Assembly: GCA_037178625.1 (NCBI GenBank)
Contig: JAWZXG010000027.1
Location: 186,001-250,000 of the forward strand
Direction: 5' to 3'
DNA: 64,000 nt
Origin: Skeletonema tropicum
Taxonomy: Eukaryota > Bacillariophyta > Thalassiosirophyceae > Thalassiosirales > Thalassiosiraceae
In this document: positions 54,534-64,000 of the stretch, in pieces
Numbering within the stretch: the stretch's first letter is position 1
Layout of the letters: each line of letters begins with the position of its first letter
Notes under the pieces: model-generated
The model's database searches: none
The model's input: the letters and a program-made list of their open reading frames with translations, nothing else
Told to the model about the DNA's origin: nothing
Made by a program: the position numbers and the translations under genes

Positions 54534-55238
54534 ATGAGCACGAAGAGCTTGACTATCCAGTCATCCACAACCATGGAGCAGCAGATGAAGCCTCGTCATC
54601 ATCTTGCTCACAGAGTATCCGACGCCTCTTCCTCCGAAGACACGATCGACAGCTGCCACCAACAACAACCACCACCCAAACGACACCGTCGTGGTCCCAA
54701 AAGATCCGTCACCTTCGCACCCACCTCCAATCTAATCATCTTCCCTGCCAAATCCACACAAGACCTACAGTCCTCCTGGTACACGGAACATGATCGTAAC
54801 CAATTCAGATACGAAACGAGTCATTGCTGTCGAGTCATGCGGGAGAAAAGTTCGTGTGGGGATCACATGGAGGGTATTGCCTATGCTCTCCTTGCAAGTG
54901 AACGGGGCATGCCTACTGATGATATTCGGCATTCGATGATGAAACGTCAAGACATGATTCATCCCTGTGAGCGAATTCTAACACGAGGGATTGAAGCTAT
55001 AGTGTCCCCCACTGTAGGTAGATTGATGGAACATAAACGTAAGGCGGTTGTACGGAGAGTGTTGGATGAGCAGGAGAGGATGAGGCATCAGAGGATGCAA
55101 ATGAAGAGGCTGGGCATGAGTCAGATGATAGGAGATGCCGAGTTTGAGTGGAGGATGAGCATGGCTTTGGCTCAGTGCAGTATGGAGAGTACTGTGTTTG
55201 CCAAGGAGTGGGCCATACTCAAGTTGCTGGATGACTAG
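54534..55238 (+). CDS. Distant member of the V-x-F / WYT diatom-type family
   Basis: 234 residues. A Ser/Gln-rich N-terminus and a basic patch PPKRHRRGPKR (possible nuclear localisation signal) precede SVTFAPTSNLIIFPA and SWYTEHDRNQFRYE, the same V-x-F ... W-Y/N-x-x-x-D-x-x-x-F pattern as the genes at 20590, 22958 and 52731. The C-terminal half is helical and Met/Arg-rich (RRVLDEQERMRHQRMQMKR). Single exon, ATG in a run AATCATC ATG. A 21-bp sequence (TTGTAAACCTCATTGTAACA) follows 40 bp after the stop and recurs at about 57079, perhaps a shared 3' signal. Function unknown. Confidence 0.75.
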   Translation: MSTKSLTIQSSTTMEQQMKPRHHLAHRVSDASSSEDTIDSCHQQQPPPKRHRRGPKRSVTFAPTSNLIIFPAKSTQDLQSSWYTEHDRNQFRYETSHCCRVMREKSSCGDHMEGIAYALLASERGMPTDDIRHSMMKRQDMIHPCERILTRGIEAIVSPTVGRLMEHKRKAVVRRVLDEQERMRHQRMQMKRLGMSQMIGDAEFEWRMSMALAQCSMESTVFAKEWAILKLLDD

Positions 55239-55411
55239 ATCATGATCTCATCCTGCTAATGATATATGCTGTGTAGTTGTAAACCTCATTGTAACATAAT
55301 TTCTCTGAGGAATTATCGCTAGCATGCCTCAAAATGGATCTATCACTTACTTAAGCTAAAAAGAGTTCTACGTAGGAATTAGTACAAAAGGTACATCGTC
55401 CCTCTTTCAAG

Positions 55412-56878
55412 ATGGAGTTGAAGCCTTGTAGTAAGACCGTTTTTCAGCACCAAGATACTCACTTGACTGTGGGGGACAATGCTCCACACCGTCTCTATCG
55501 ATTCGTCTTGGTGAAGAGATCATCGTGGAATTTTCAACCGTGGATTTATGTCGCCGACTGCCGGAGACGGACCCGATTGAAAATCTGGCCACAAATATCA
55601 CAATTTCAACTCCCCATCACCTCATTGTTGATCCCAACGAAACAACTGAACTATCTCCAAGATACTCAATTGACAGTGGCTGCCAATGTCCCGCACCGTC
55701 TCTATCGATTTGTCTTGGTGAGGAGATCATCGTGGAATTTTGAATCGAGTAACTATGTCGCCGATTGCCGGAGACGGACAAAATTGAAAAACACATCAAC
55801 TCTTCCCCCCGATAAATCGAGCTACCCGCTTTGGTGTAAATCATCGTTGCACATCTTTTCATCGATAGTGGGATCAGCGAGGGATTTTGAACTGGATAAT
55901 TATGCCGCTGATTGTAGGAGACGTTCCAAATTGATAACACCACCCAAGAAAAACATCAACACCACTGATCGCATCCTCTGCACCACACCACTACTCCCTC
56001 CAGATCGATTGTCCTACCTGCTCTGGTGCAAATCATATTTGGGCGAAATTCTAATGACATTGGGATTATCGCTGATTGAACTGAATCATGGTACGGATGA
56101 TTGCCAGGAATGTGTCAACTCGGAAGCTACGCCCATCAAATGTGGATATCACCATGACATGGTTGTTGCTCTGCTGACGAGGTCCCTCACTGAGTCTGAT
56201 CACGACATCATTATGGCTGACGAAGACGGCAATTGGAACTCAGAATCTTGGACCGTTTCTACTGCGACTGCTAGAACTCAGAATCAGGATCTTGAACAGA
56301 ATTTGGCAGAAAATCTTCATCTTGATGTTTCTGAACTAATGAAAACTCGTCTTGCTGCAAGAGCCAAACTTTTGCTACAGAAAGGAATGCATCCCGACGC
56401 TGAATTTCCTACCGGCCGTCAAACGCATGCCGCCTATTCACGCAGCACAGGAGTCTCGTACGATGCATCGACAGTCAATTCGGAGCAAACGAATACATTC
56501 ACCGAAAATCCACAGAAGAAATACGATACTGCCAAGTTGAAACTCGCCGAAAACACTGCTGAATTGGCTACGAAGGATCGAGAAAAAGAGGTTCAAAAGA
56601 AACTTATTGCCAAGCTTTTACGTCAAGTGGGAAAGCACGATGAGAACGACATCCTCTCCGACGTTGATAGTGCAGAATCAGACTCCTCTAGTGACAACGA
56701 CGATGAATCATCTGACGACGACAGCTCTACTTCTACATCCGACAAGGACGACAATTCAAAAGGATATACAAATGCAAGTGACAGTCAAATGGATATGTCT
56801 AATGCTGAAGAAGACAGCCCTCGCCAAGATCCTCCGGCACATTCAACAGCTGATGACGAATCAACTCAGGAATCTTAA
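55412..56878 (+). CDS. Internally repetitive protein with acidic coiled C-terminus
   Basis: 488 residues, single exon. The N-terminal half is made of imperfect repeats: PHRLYRFVLVKRSSWNF with YVADCRRRTRLK (about residues 24-55 and 94-128), a third DNYAADCRRRSKL near 165, and the pair PPDKSSYPLWCKSS / PPDRLSYLLWCKSY. The second half has a helical stretch (SELMKTRLAARAKLLLQ; KKYDTAKLKLAENTAELATKDREKEVQKK, likely coiled coil) and ends in a long Ser/Asp/Glu-rich tail (SDSSSDNDDESSDDDSS). I recognise no family. The N-terminal repeats could be a decayed repeat array fused to a shorter gene starting near MADEDGNWNSES (56213). Confidence 0.55.
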   Translation: MELKPCSKTVFQHQDTHLTVGDNAPHRLYRFVLVKRSSWNFQPWIYVADCRRRTRLKIWPQISQFQLPITSLLIPTKQLNYLQDTQLTVAANVPHRLYRFVLVRRSSWNFESSNYVADCRRRTKLKNTSTLPPDKSSYPLWCKSSLHIFSSIVGSARDFELDNYAADCRRRSKLITPPKKNINTTDRILCTTPLLPPDRLSYLLWCKSYLGEILMTLGLSLIELNHGTDDCQECVNSEATPIKCGYHHDMVVALLTRSLTESDHDIIMADEDGNWNSESWTVSTATARTQNQDLEQNLAENLHLDVSELMKTRLAARAKLLLQKGMHPDAEFPTGRQTHAAYSRSTGVSYDASTVNSEQTNTFTENPQKKYDTAKLKLAENTAELATKDREKEVQKKLIAKLLRQVGKHDENDILSDVDSAESDSSSDNDDESSDDDSSTSTSDKDDNSKGYTNASDSQMDMSNAEEDSPRQDPPAHSTADDESTQES

Positions 56879-57912
56879 CAAATATTTTGCCTTAATATGG
56901 ACTCTGCTCAAGCCCTAAAAGTTGCGCCGAAAACGGCCAAATCCCCGAGCAGTCTGTTCTCATGTTCAGACCTAACGGAAGATGGTAGGATGGGTTTACC
57001 ATTGCGGTTCTAAGGAGCCAAAGAAACACAAAAGAGATGTGTACTCGTCTAGTATAGAGAGTAATTTTCTAAATAAGCTTGTAAACCTCATTGTAACATC
57101 ATCATCAAATTGACTGTACAAAAGAGACTTTGGTTTCCATGTTCACTCTTCATCCACAAAGAATTATGTCAATTGTCAATCACATGGAAACTCAACGAAA
57201 CACCTCCTCCTCAAACAGATCGACATTCCTATCATTCTCTTCATTACTATATCCTCTTGTGGAATATTCCATACAAACATTCCTCCATCCACAAGTTGTG
57301 CAGAAAGTTGCGATTTCCCCTTGCCCTCTTTGATGCGAATGGTACTACTCTTACTCCTGTTGTTCGTCGCTACACTTCTACCACCCTTGTGAATGGTGAA
57401 TCCAGAACTAGAAGTTGAACTCGTTCCGCCAGCAGCTCTGAAATTTGAGTTGCATCTTGGAAAACCGCATTCGTTTTTTGCAGAGGCGTTGGTGAATATA
57501 TGATGAAGTCACCGGTTGTGTTGATAGTGGCAAGAGGTTCTCAGTTCTCTCAGTCGCAGTGGCTGCTCTTGTTTTGATTTTTTGTTTGTGTGGGGCTTTC
57601 GGTTCTTTCTGTGCTACGGTCAACCGCCTTGTATCACTAGTATTGTAAACAAGAAAAGCATCTGTGGATGGTTGAGCAGCCGGAGCCGGTAGCCAAAGAA
57701 AGACAGGTGTCTCATTATTGCGAAAAAGTAGGCGGTACTAAACTTTCCGAAAAGCACTCTCCGGCGAATAAATGGTCATTCTTTTGAACGGCCTCGTACA
57801 AATCTCACACGAATATAAGAACTCACACGAATGGTGCTCGCTTCCACTTCATGCAGCCACATTTCTTTTCCTCAGTGTCGACTTTGGCTTTAGACATATC
57901 CGAACCAAGGCG
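56879..57912. other. Intergenic interval with dispersed repeat
   Basis: Contains the 21-bp TTGTAAACCTCATTGTAACA word at 57079 and, at 57588-57674, the second copy of the ~80-bp repeat seen at 13376. The latter lies 240-325 bp upstream of the next gene. No gene supported. Confidence 0.5.
57588..57674 (+). repeat. Dispersed ~80-bp repeat, copy 2
   Basis: Matches 13376-13462 (GTGTGGGGCTTT.GGTT, TTTCTGTGCTACGGT, TATCACT.GTATTG.AAAC). A shorter version lies at 49803-49830 upstream of the hAT transposase. Its position upstream of a gene here could be regulatory, or it may simply be a transposon relic. Confidence 0.6.
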
Positions 57913-58992
57913 ATGGCCGCTACGAATCAACGCAATCGCAAGAAGAATGCGGTGTATCCCGAAATCAATACCCCAACCCCGGATAATTCGACTCCAGCAT
58001 ACCCAGGAGCACGATTCAACTCCTTAGGATTCTGCACAAATCACAATAGCATCCGATTATGCACCGTCACCGACGAGGACAAGTACAAGATCCTACGCAA
58101 GGTGTGTTTCAAGTGCGGCTCTTCCAACTTGAGGACAAATTCTCGTGTGGCTACATTGCACGGGAATGCGAAGAAGGTCATTTCACGCTGTGAGACACCC
58201 AAGAGTATGGTTCGAGCCACTACACCACCGGTTGGTAGAGACAGGCGGAATGATCATTTTTCTGCTTCACGGCGTGTGAGTGGTGAGCAGAGGAGGAAGA
58301 CTAGTAAGAGTTGTGAGAGGAGTACCATCAACAAGAAGAAGAATGTGGCAGGCCCAAAAAAGAATCAAAGCAGCTGCAGCAAAGAAACAACTAAACCTAC
58401 ACCTACACAACTGGGGCACAAATTGGAGAGAAACATTCGCCCTTCACGTTCACGTTCACGTTCTCGTCATCTCTCTACTACAACATCTCGAACCATGAAA
58501 AACTCAATGAGTCAGTCGGAGCTCGTGGGCCTCTATCCTCCTCCGCCGGGTAGACCTTCAGGACGATCGCGTTCCAAATCTGGCAAAAGACAAACGAAAA
58601 ATGGTACTTCGAAGACATCATCTAACAAGGATGATACCAAGAATGACAGCAACAAGTTTGTACGAAGTACTCTGTCTCCTCCTCCTCTCTTGTCATCTTC
58701 CAAATCAGTCGAAGCAAAAGTCAAAGAGATTACCGTCTCCAAAAAAGCACATGGAAAGATTGACTACGCAGAGCTCGGCAAATTGATCACAATGAAGGAT
58801 GATGAGACGACATTGCCTACACTACTATGCCCGGCTACACCGGACTCATTCAGGAGTAAAGAGGCCGTATTTTCGATTGACAAATCAGACTTGATTGTAG
58901 AGTTGTACAACAAAAAGAGACTAGATGATGCGATACGAAGCAGCGACCGACGTGAGAACAGGAGTATAACTAAGCTCAAGTCACGTATATAA
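57913..58992 (+). CDS. Basic Ser/Arg-rich protein with zinc-binding-like N-terminus
   Basis: 359 residues from the ATG at 57913 (MAATNQRNRKKN); the frame is open to 57772, but the extra N-terminus looks like 5' leader. The N-terminal motif GFCTNHNSIRLCTVTDEDK and KVCFKCGSSNL forms a C..H ... C ... C..C pattern, which I associate with a diatom-type small zinc-binding module of unknown function. The middle is strongly basic with SRSRSRSRH and PPPPGRPSGRSRSKS, likely disordered and perhaps phosphorylated. The tail ends with SIDKSDLIVELYNKKRLDDA. Basic composition is compatible with nuclear or RNA-binding roles, but nothing is proven. Confidence 0.7.
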   Translation: MAATNQRNRKKNAVYPEINTPTPDNSTPAYPGARFNSLGFCTNHNSIRLCTVTDEDKYKILRKVCFKCGSSNLRTNSRVATLHGNAKKVISRCETPKSMVRATTPPVGRDRRNDHFSASRRVSGEQRRKTSKSCERSTINKKKNVAGPKKNQSSCSKETTKPTPTQLGHKLERNIRPSRSRSRSRHLSTTTSRTMKNSMSQSELVGLYPPPPGRPSGRSRSKSGKRQTKNGTSKTSSNKDDTKNDSNKFVRSTLSPPPLLSSSKSVEAKVKEITVSKKAHGKIDYAELGKLITMKDDETTLPTLLCPATPDSFRSKEAVFSIDKSDLIVELYNKKRLDDAIRSSDRRENRSITKLKSRI

Positions 58993-59121
58993 CTCGACCA
59001 GGATAGCATGATGAATGGATTGCACTGTTGCTTTCCCCCTTTTCTATGTATGTCTAATGTCTAATATCATTTTAGCTGATTGCAACCTTCAACTACATCT
59101 ATTAAGAGATAGAGTGTGCGA

Positions 59122-61843
59122 TCAAATGTAGAGCGAGGTGATAACATACGCCAAATAGAGCCCGCATGCCAAGTAACCGTATCTTCTCCCTAGAACACCC
59201 TTCCCTACAAATACCCCAGCAATGACTATCAACAAACAATTCGCGATCGTAAAGTAGAAGCCAGTCTTGATATTTTTTGGGAATTTGACATGGATCTCTT
59301 CCTTTCCTGAGCTCTCCAGTAAAGCCATGAAGCCCAGCCCGAGTCCAACGCACAGATTAAATATCGGGCCTGCCAAGCAAGCAGTGACTGCCATTGTTGA
59401 TAACCCTTTTTTTGACAAGGACACATTGGCGATTAGATCTTGTAGTGAATTCCCAAAGGCAAGCACAGTAAGTCCCATAATTGTACTTGGAATCTCAAGT
59501 AATATCCCAAACAACTCTAGCAATTCCACCAACTTATCTGCAATCGAATCTAGCCAAGTAGCAGCAATAGCAAATCCGTAGAGCGTTAAAGGAACCACCA
59601 TGTACAAATCCATTGGCCCGTCGCCTCCGGGAGCATACCTCATTACCATAATACCGACAAGTATTGCTGAACCACAAAAGACATACCCCTCGTTAGTTGA
59701 AGATAAGTCGTATCCGAATTGATCATTGAAATAATACCACAGCCACAGAGGCGACAAGATGATGGATACACCCACGAGTGGTCGACAGTAGTACCCGTCA
59801 CATGGTACCGGATTCGTAAGTTTTCGGATAATGGTAAACGGAAGCTCCATTGAAAGAAGTATCACATCTAATGCCCCATTTTCTTCATTGCGATATATAT
59901 CCACGAAGAAATCATTCCAATGTTCTTGGAATTCTTGTACATTGACCCTCCATGCTTCTCCCCAGCTCTTGGGTCTTTGTTGCGAAGCGCGGTTTTCCTC
60001 GTCATTGCATGATTCAGCGCACTCTTCGTCACTTGATCTTGATGCAATGTTAAGCGGCGGAGACGATGATATGACTGTTTTTAATCTATCAGGAGACAAT
60101 AGCCTCTTCACTTCTGGAGGATGTGATAAAGAAGACGACGATACGCCATCCTTTTTAATCTTATCACCATAAGACCAGGAGTTGAACGAGGAGATTCCAT
60201 CACTAACTGTCTTTCGAATCGCTTGTCGAGCTGATCGGCTACGACTTGGCTTGGGACTAACACTCTGTGTGCTCCCTCTACCATGTGCGCTCCCTCGTCT
60301 CTCCGCATTCCCACCCCGAAACACATTTGATAAGAACATCGGCCCATTCTCGTGGTGCGGATGAACAGCGTGATGTGGATGAAAGATTACAATTTGTTCC
60401 TCCTCTTCAGGTTCCTCGTCGCAGTTGTAATTACTCATTGCTTCAATGACTGTATCTCGAATGGAATGAGTATGAACGGGAAAAGAATGGTGCCGATTGT
60501 GAAGATGATGAGAAGAATCTCCCACTGAAGCAGCCACCAATGGTGTTTGTTCATGCACAGCGAGTTGCTTATCCCCATTATCCGCAGCAGTTGCAGCATC
60601 CTGACCACTCCTCCCCCCACCACATTCATCTTCACTACCTTTCCCTACCTCAATGGTCGACATGCCACCGCGGCTGCCACCATTGCTACACAAACTAACC
60701 CCACTCTCACTCCTCCTCACCTTGGGCAAATGATACATCAAATGATATACATCCGCTCCCAAAACAGTCAACACATACACAAAGTACATTGACAATAATG
60801 TATACACGAATCCATAATCCACGACTCCTCGTTCCAAATACGACATGGCCACGATGGACACCAAAGTTAGAACGGCAATATCTCTCAATAGTGGTCCTTG
60901 ACACGGCACTCCCATCTTCATTGCCATTGTAGTTGACGTATTTGTAGTCTTTGTTGCTGGCTGATTCTCTTCTTCTCCACCACCTCCACTTTCATCATCA
61001 TCACCCTCCTCCTTCTTCCTCCCACCACCACCACGATCATCATTCAAACTAACAATCACCCCCAGTATCACACCACTCACAAACATACTAGTTCCCGTCA
61101 ACTCACCCAACGCCATCAAATACCCCTCCTGCGAATCCAACGTGGCATTCATCGTCGCCGCCACATCCGGAGCACCATTCCCAAGTGCCAATAATGTCAC
61201 TCCCGCAAAGCGAGGTGGTAGTCCCAATTGAAGTGAAAAGTGTTCCAGGCCTGGTGAGAAGAATTCATCGGTTGTGGAGTTGAGGAGGCGGAAGAGGAGG
61301 AGGAGTGTTGTTAGTAAGAGGAGGATTGTGAGTGTTCTTTTGAGTATTGTTGTTGTTGAAGAAGATGAAGAAGATGATGATGTTGATGTTGATGATGATG
61401 TACTGTCACTCGTACTCGTTGTACTCGTCGTACTACTGGAGGAACAAAAGAGAGAAGCACCAAATCCAACTCCTTCACCATCATTACATGTCTTTGCAAA
61501 TTGACACTTGTCAAGTACTAGTGCTAGTGGAAGAAGCAGTGGCTGCTGTTCGTTTTGTTGCTGCTGTTGTTGCTGTTGTTGTTGTATTGAAGAAGTTGAT
61601 GTTGGTGAAGCTTTTGGTGGCAACAAGGAGAAGTTTGCATCACGTTTGTTGTCATTCTTCTTCAAGCCATCATCCTCATGCTCATGCTCATGCTCATGCT
61701 CATGCAACCCTCGTTGAATAATTTCATGCTCAGTACTTGTAGTATCCAAATCGCTCTGCTGTTCTTTCTTGTGTTTCTTCTTTGTCTTTTTATGTTTCTT
61801 CTTTTTCAGTTGCAATTCTTCAAATTGTTGCGGTAACTGATGT

Positions 61844-61895
<52 letters not shown>

Positions 61896-62409
61896 CGTGT
61901 AGTAGTAATTTGGACAATAAATCTGGATCATTCATGGAATCGCATGAAAATTGTGTATAGTCCATCACTACTGGTTGTATCGACGACGAAGATGGCTGCT
62001 GAGGCTGCTCCGGCTGTTCTTTCAACTGCTTGAGATGCTTGGATAATTGTCGATGATGATGCCTTTCAGGATGGTCCGAATCAGAAAGAAGTTGTGACAA
62101 TGATGTCATCATTCCTATAGCTGATGATGTGATGCTCGTCCATGCAGAAGTTGATGGTTGATCATTTGGTTTTTCTATACTACTACTATCAGTTGACCGC
62201 AGTAAATCATCATTATTATTTTGTTCACGTGACTTGTAGTATAGCGGTGATACTGCATCACCGCTCCCGCTGCTGCTGCTGCTGCTGTGATTTGCAGAAA
62301 GTGCAGAGAGCACAATCAGACAGCCAAAGGATGATATCAGTACCGTCACGAAGAAACTGCCACTGCCGCTGCCGCTGCTGCTGCTGCTGCTGGATCTTGA
62401 TGATATCAT
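59122..62409 (-). CDS. Cation/Ca2+ exchanger, NCLX/CCX type
   Basis: 1,095 residues, single exon. An N-terminal hydrophobic segment (FFVTVLISSFGCLIVLSAL) may be a signal peptide. A long low-complexity region follows with polyGln (~residue 180), Lys-rich and HEHEHE runs. CQFAKTCNDGEGVGFGASLFC-like cysteine spacing (~315) matches NCLX/CCX proteins. The first alpha repeat, GVTLLALGNGAPDVAAT (~410), and the second, GLTVLAFGNSLQDLIANV (~990), carry the acidic residues that bind cations. About ten membrane segments surround them, with a large Ser-rich cytosolic loop between (~560-840). Such proteins exchange Ca2+ or other cations for Na+/Li+/H+ across internal or plasma membranes. The polyGln and Ser tracts come from CAG/GCT trinucleotide runs and may vary in length between strains. 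Confidence 0.9.
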
Positions 62410-63175
62410 GGTGTCATTGAATTTGGGACGGCGTAGTATAAGAAGTATTGTATGATTGTGCAGCTACTCTATTCGATAGAAGATGACTTGCGCCTTGCGC
62501 TTGACAACATGAAGGTCATGGGTCATGGATGAAGCGAACTCAATCAGCTTCGTGCGTTTCGGTAGGTGAAGCGTGGAAGCGAAGGCTTGGCGGACTTTTT
62601 AAGATGGGTGTCCTTTCTTTTCCTCCTGTCGCACCACCATCAAAAATCAAGCTAGGCCGGATCCATCCAGTCAGATGCACCAAGAAGTATATACATAAGT
62701 ATGTAGCAAGCTACTTCTACCAAGCACGCAACCATGATAATATGCGTATCTTGCCGTATCTTTCGTTCTAGTCGGCCAATCAAGACAACCAGTGTCGTTT
62801 TGGAAAGCTCTCATCGAGCTCTATCGATTAGGCGTACAATCAGCCTCATTGGAGCCAATTTTGCCAATTGACTCGGTAAAAAACGGGTCAAGAAAGTGGT
62901 CGGCAAGGCCAAATCCGGCTCCGGAGCCCAGATTTCAGATTTCCACAAGATAGGTCCAAATTATCAAATTTGACAATATGACCACCGTTGGAAAGCTCTC
63001 TTCAAGCTTTATCGATTAGTACCATAATTACTACTATCAAATTTCAAAAATTGCTAAACACTGTTCGGCCTCGCAAGCTCGCCCTCACGAAAAAGCGACA
63101 TGACGATCAGCCTCAACATGACAGTTGGTACGCTGCGCTGAAGAACGACTACCTTTATCAGTAAGATCAACCGCA
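62410..63175. repeat. Dispersed repeats upstream of the exchanger
   Basis: 62780-62845 matches 46190-46255 (AGTGTCGTTTTGGAAAGC, CTCTATCGATT). 62970-63165 matches 52310-52570. No gene supported. Confidence 0.6.
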
Positions 63176-63184
63176 AGACCACAT

Positions 63185-63480
63185 CATCATCGATACTGCT
63201 TGTGGTTGGAGGAGGAGTTGGATACATTACATAACATGGCAATCAATCCACCAACCACAAGCAGAAGCGGCATCATTGCCGACGATGATGTTGTAGTCCT
63301 CCTCCTCCATCCACAAGCAGCAACAACTAGAACTAGAAGCGAAGCGGCACTCTCTACCTCCTCCTCCAACCACATCGTACATCGTCGGCATCGATACTGC
63401 TTCTGCTTGTGGATGGAGGAGGAGTATACAAATATGATGCCGACGATATCCTCCAACCGCAAGCAGAAGCAGTAAGATTA
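63185..63480. repeat. Array of inverted CTCCTCCTCCATCCACAAGC motifs
   Basis: The ~22-bp motif at 63299-63320 recurs as an exact inverse at 63403-63424, with diverged copies near 63197-63218 (inverse), 63250-63266, 63357-63373 and 63446-63465, and again near 63680-63715. Interspersed are CGTCGGCATCGAT words. Could fold into several stems. Confidence 0.7.
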
Positions 63481-64000
63481 GACAGTGCCGACGATATCCA
63501 TTCACATCGTAACTAAGCTCATGTTCTTCGCCGATCTACGTGGTCGTTCTTCAGCGAAGCGTTTGGATCTTCGGTCAATCAACTGTCTGGATGAGGCTGA
63601 TCGTCAGCAACTGTATTTGCGAGGGCCCCTGCCCGAGCAATGTTTATATTATATTATTAATGAAGGAAATGTCGATTTCTTGTGGATGGAGGAGGAGGAT
63701 ACAACAACCACAAGCAGCAACAACAACAATAACCACAGCATGCCGAGCGTAGCCGAGGCCCGTTAATGAGGCGAGCGGTAGCGAGGTGGTAATTGATAGT
63801 GCTTGAAATGATGATTCGATTGGTTGCCGAGCGAAGCGAGGCAGTGGATAATATGATGACAAAAATAATTCTATTTGTGGAGCGAGTGAGCCGCCAGGCG
63901 AAGGAGCTGTCGATGATATTGACGTTATTGGTGATATTGATGGAAATGGTGATGGTGGTGGAGGTAAATGTTATGTCGATTTACGACTCTTTTGTTGAAA
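63481..64000. other. Repeat-rich end of window
   Basis: 63537-63560 (GGTCGTTCTTCAGCG) is inverted relative to 63136-63157, so 63136-63560 may be a foldback element. GAGCGAAGCGAGG-type words recur (63749, 63829). No supported gene. Confidence 0.4.

Noticed and set aside
57110..57418. 102-codon plus-strand ORF
   Set aside because: No motif; the region is intergenic and low in coding signal.
63185..63480. Possible CRISPR-like array
   Set aside because: The motifs alternate in orientation, are diverged and have irregular spacing, in a eukaryotic context.

Overview
The window looks like a repeat-rich stretch of a diatom (centric, Thalassiosira/Skeletonema-like) nuclear genome. The evidence is a Ty1/copia element of the kind common in diatoms, MYND-RING-Sel1 repeat genes typical of diatoms, several uncharacterised families I associate with diatoms, short introns (mostly 80-110 bp, canonical GT-AG) and genes that are often intronless. 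The taxonomic call is inference from gene families, not from a marker gene. I saw no tRNA, rRNA, CRISPR or prokaryote-style operon.

Layout. 1-2.9 kb: direct repeats, then a 561-bp pogo/Tc1-like non-autonomous element. 3.3-4.1 kb: a Sel1-repeat gene carrying what looks like a newly born intron, whose target duplication supplies both splice sites. 4.4-8.1 kb: a ~1.5-kb unit present three times in tandem, each with a near-identical small acidic protein gene. 8.3-13.4 kb: a decayed pogo-like transposon and a decayed DIRS-like tyrosine-recombinase retroelement. 13.5-15.3 kb: hairpins and two MITEs, one Mutator-like with a 10-bp target duplication. 17.0-19.5 kb: a 2.5-kb DDE element with 816-bp terminal inverted repeats that duplicate half of its own transposase. 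20.5-23.5 kb: an inverted pair of paralogous genes; a third paralog lies at 52.7-53.3 kb and a distant relative at 54.5 kb. 24.7-30.5 kb: decayed MYND-RING-Sel1 copies, one split inside its MYND finger by a copia retrotransposon (25750-30437) that itself contains a MITE.

31.0-45.5 kb, minus strand: five exons join in frame into one 4,588-residue protein (SH3, Gln/Ser-rich linker, DUF3638/DUF3645-like ATPase core, EF-hands, VPS62-like C-terminus). 46.7-50.0 kb: a complete-looking hAT transposon with 8-bp target duplications and an uninterrupted two-exon transposase. 50.6-52.0 kb: remnant of another DDE element. 54.5-59 kb: three host-type genes of unknown function. 59.1-62.4 kb, minus: an NCLX/CCX-type cation/Ca2+ exchanger. 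62.4-64 kb: simple and inverted repeats.

The genes do not form a pathway. The common theme is mobile-element traffic: at least eight element types, nested insertions, and one case where an insertion appears to have become a spliceable intron. Protein-level calls rest on recognised motifs, not on database searches.
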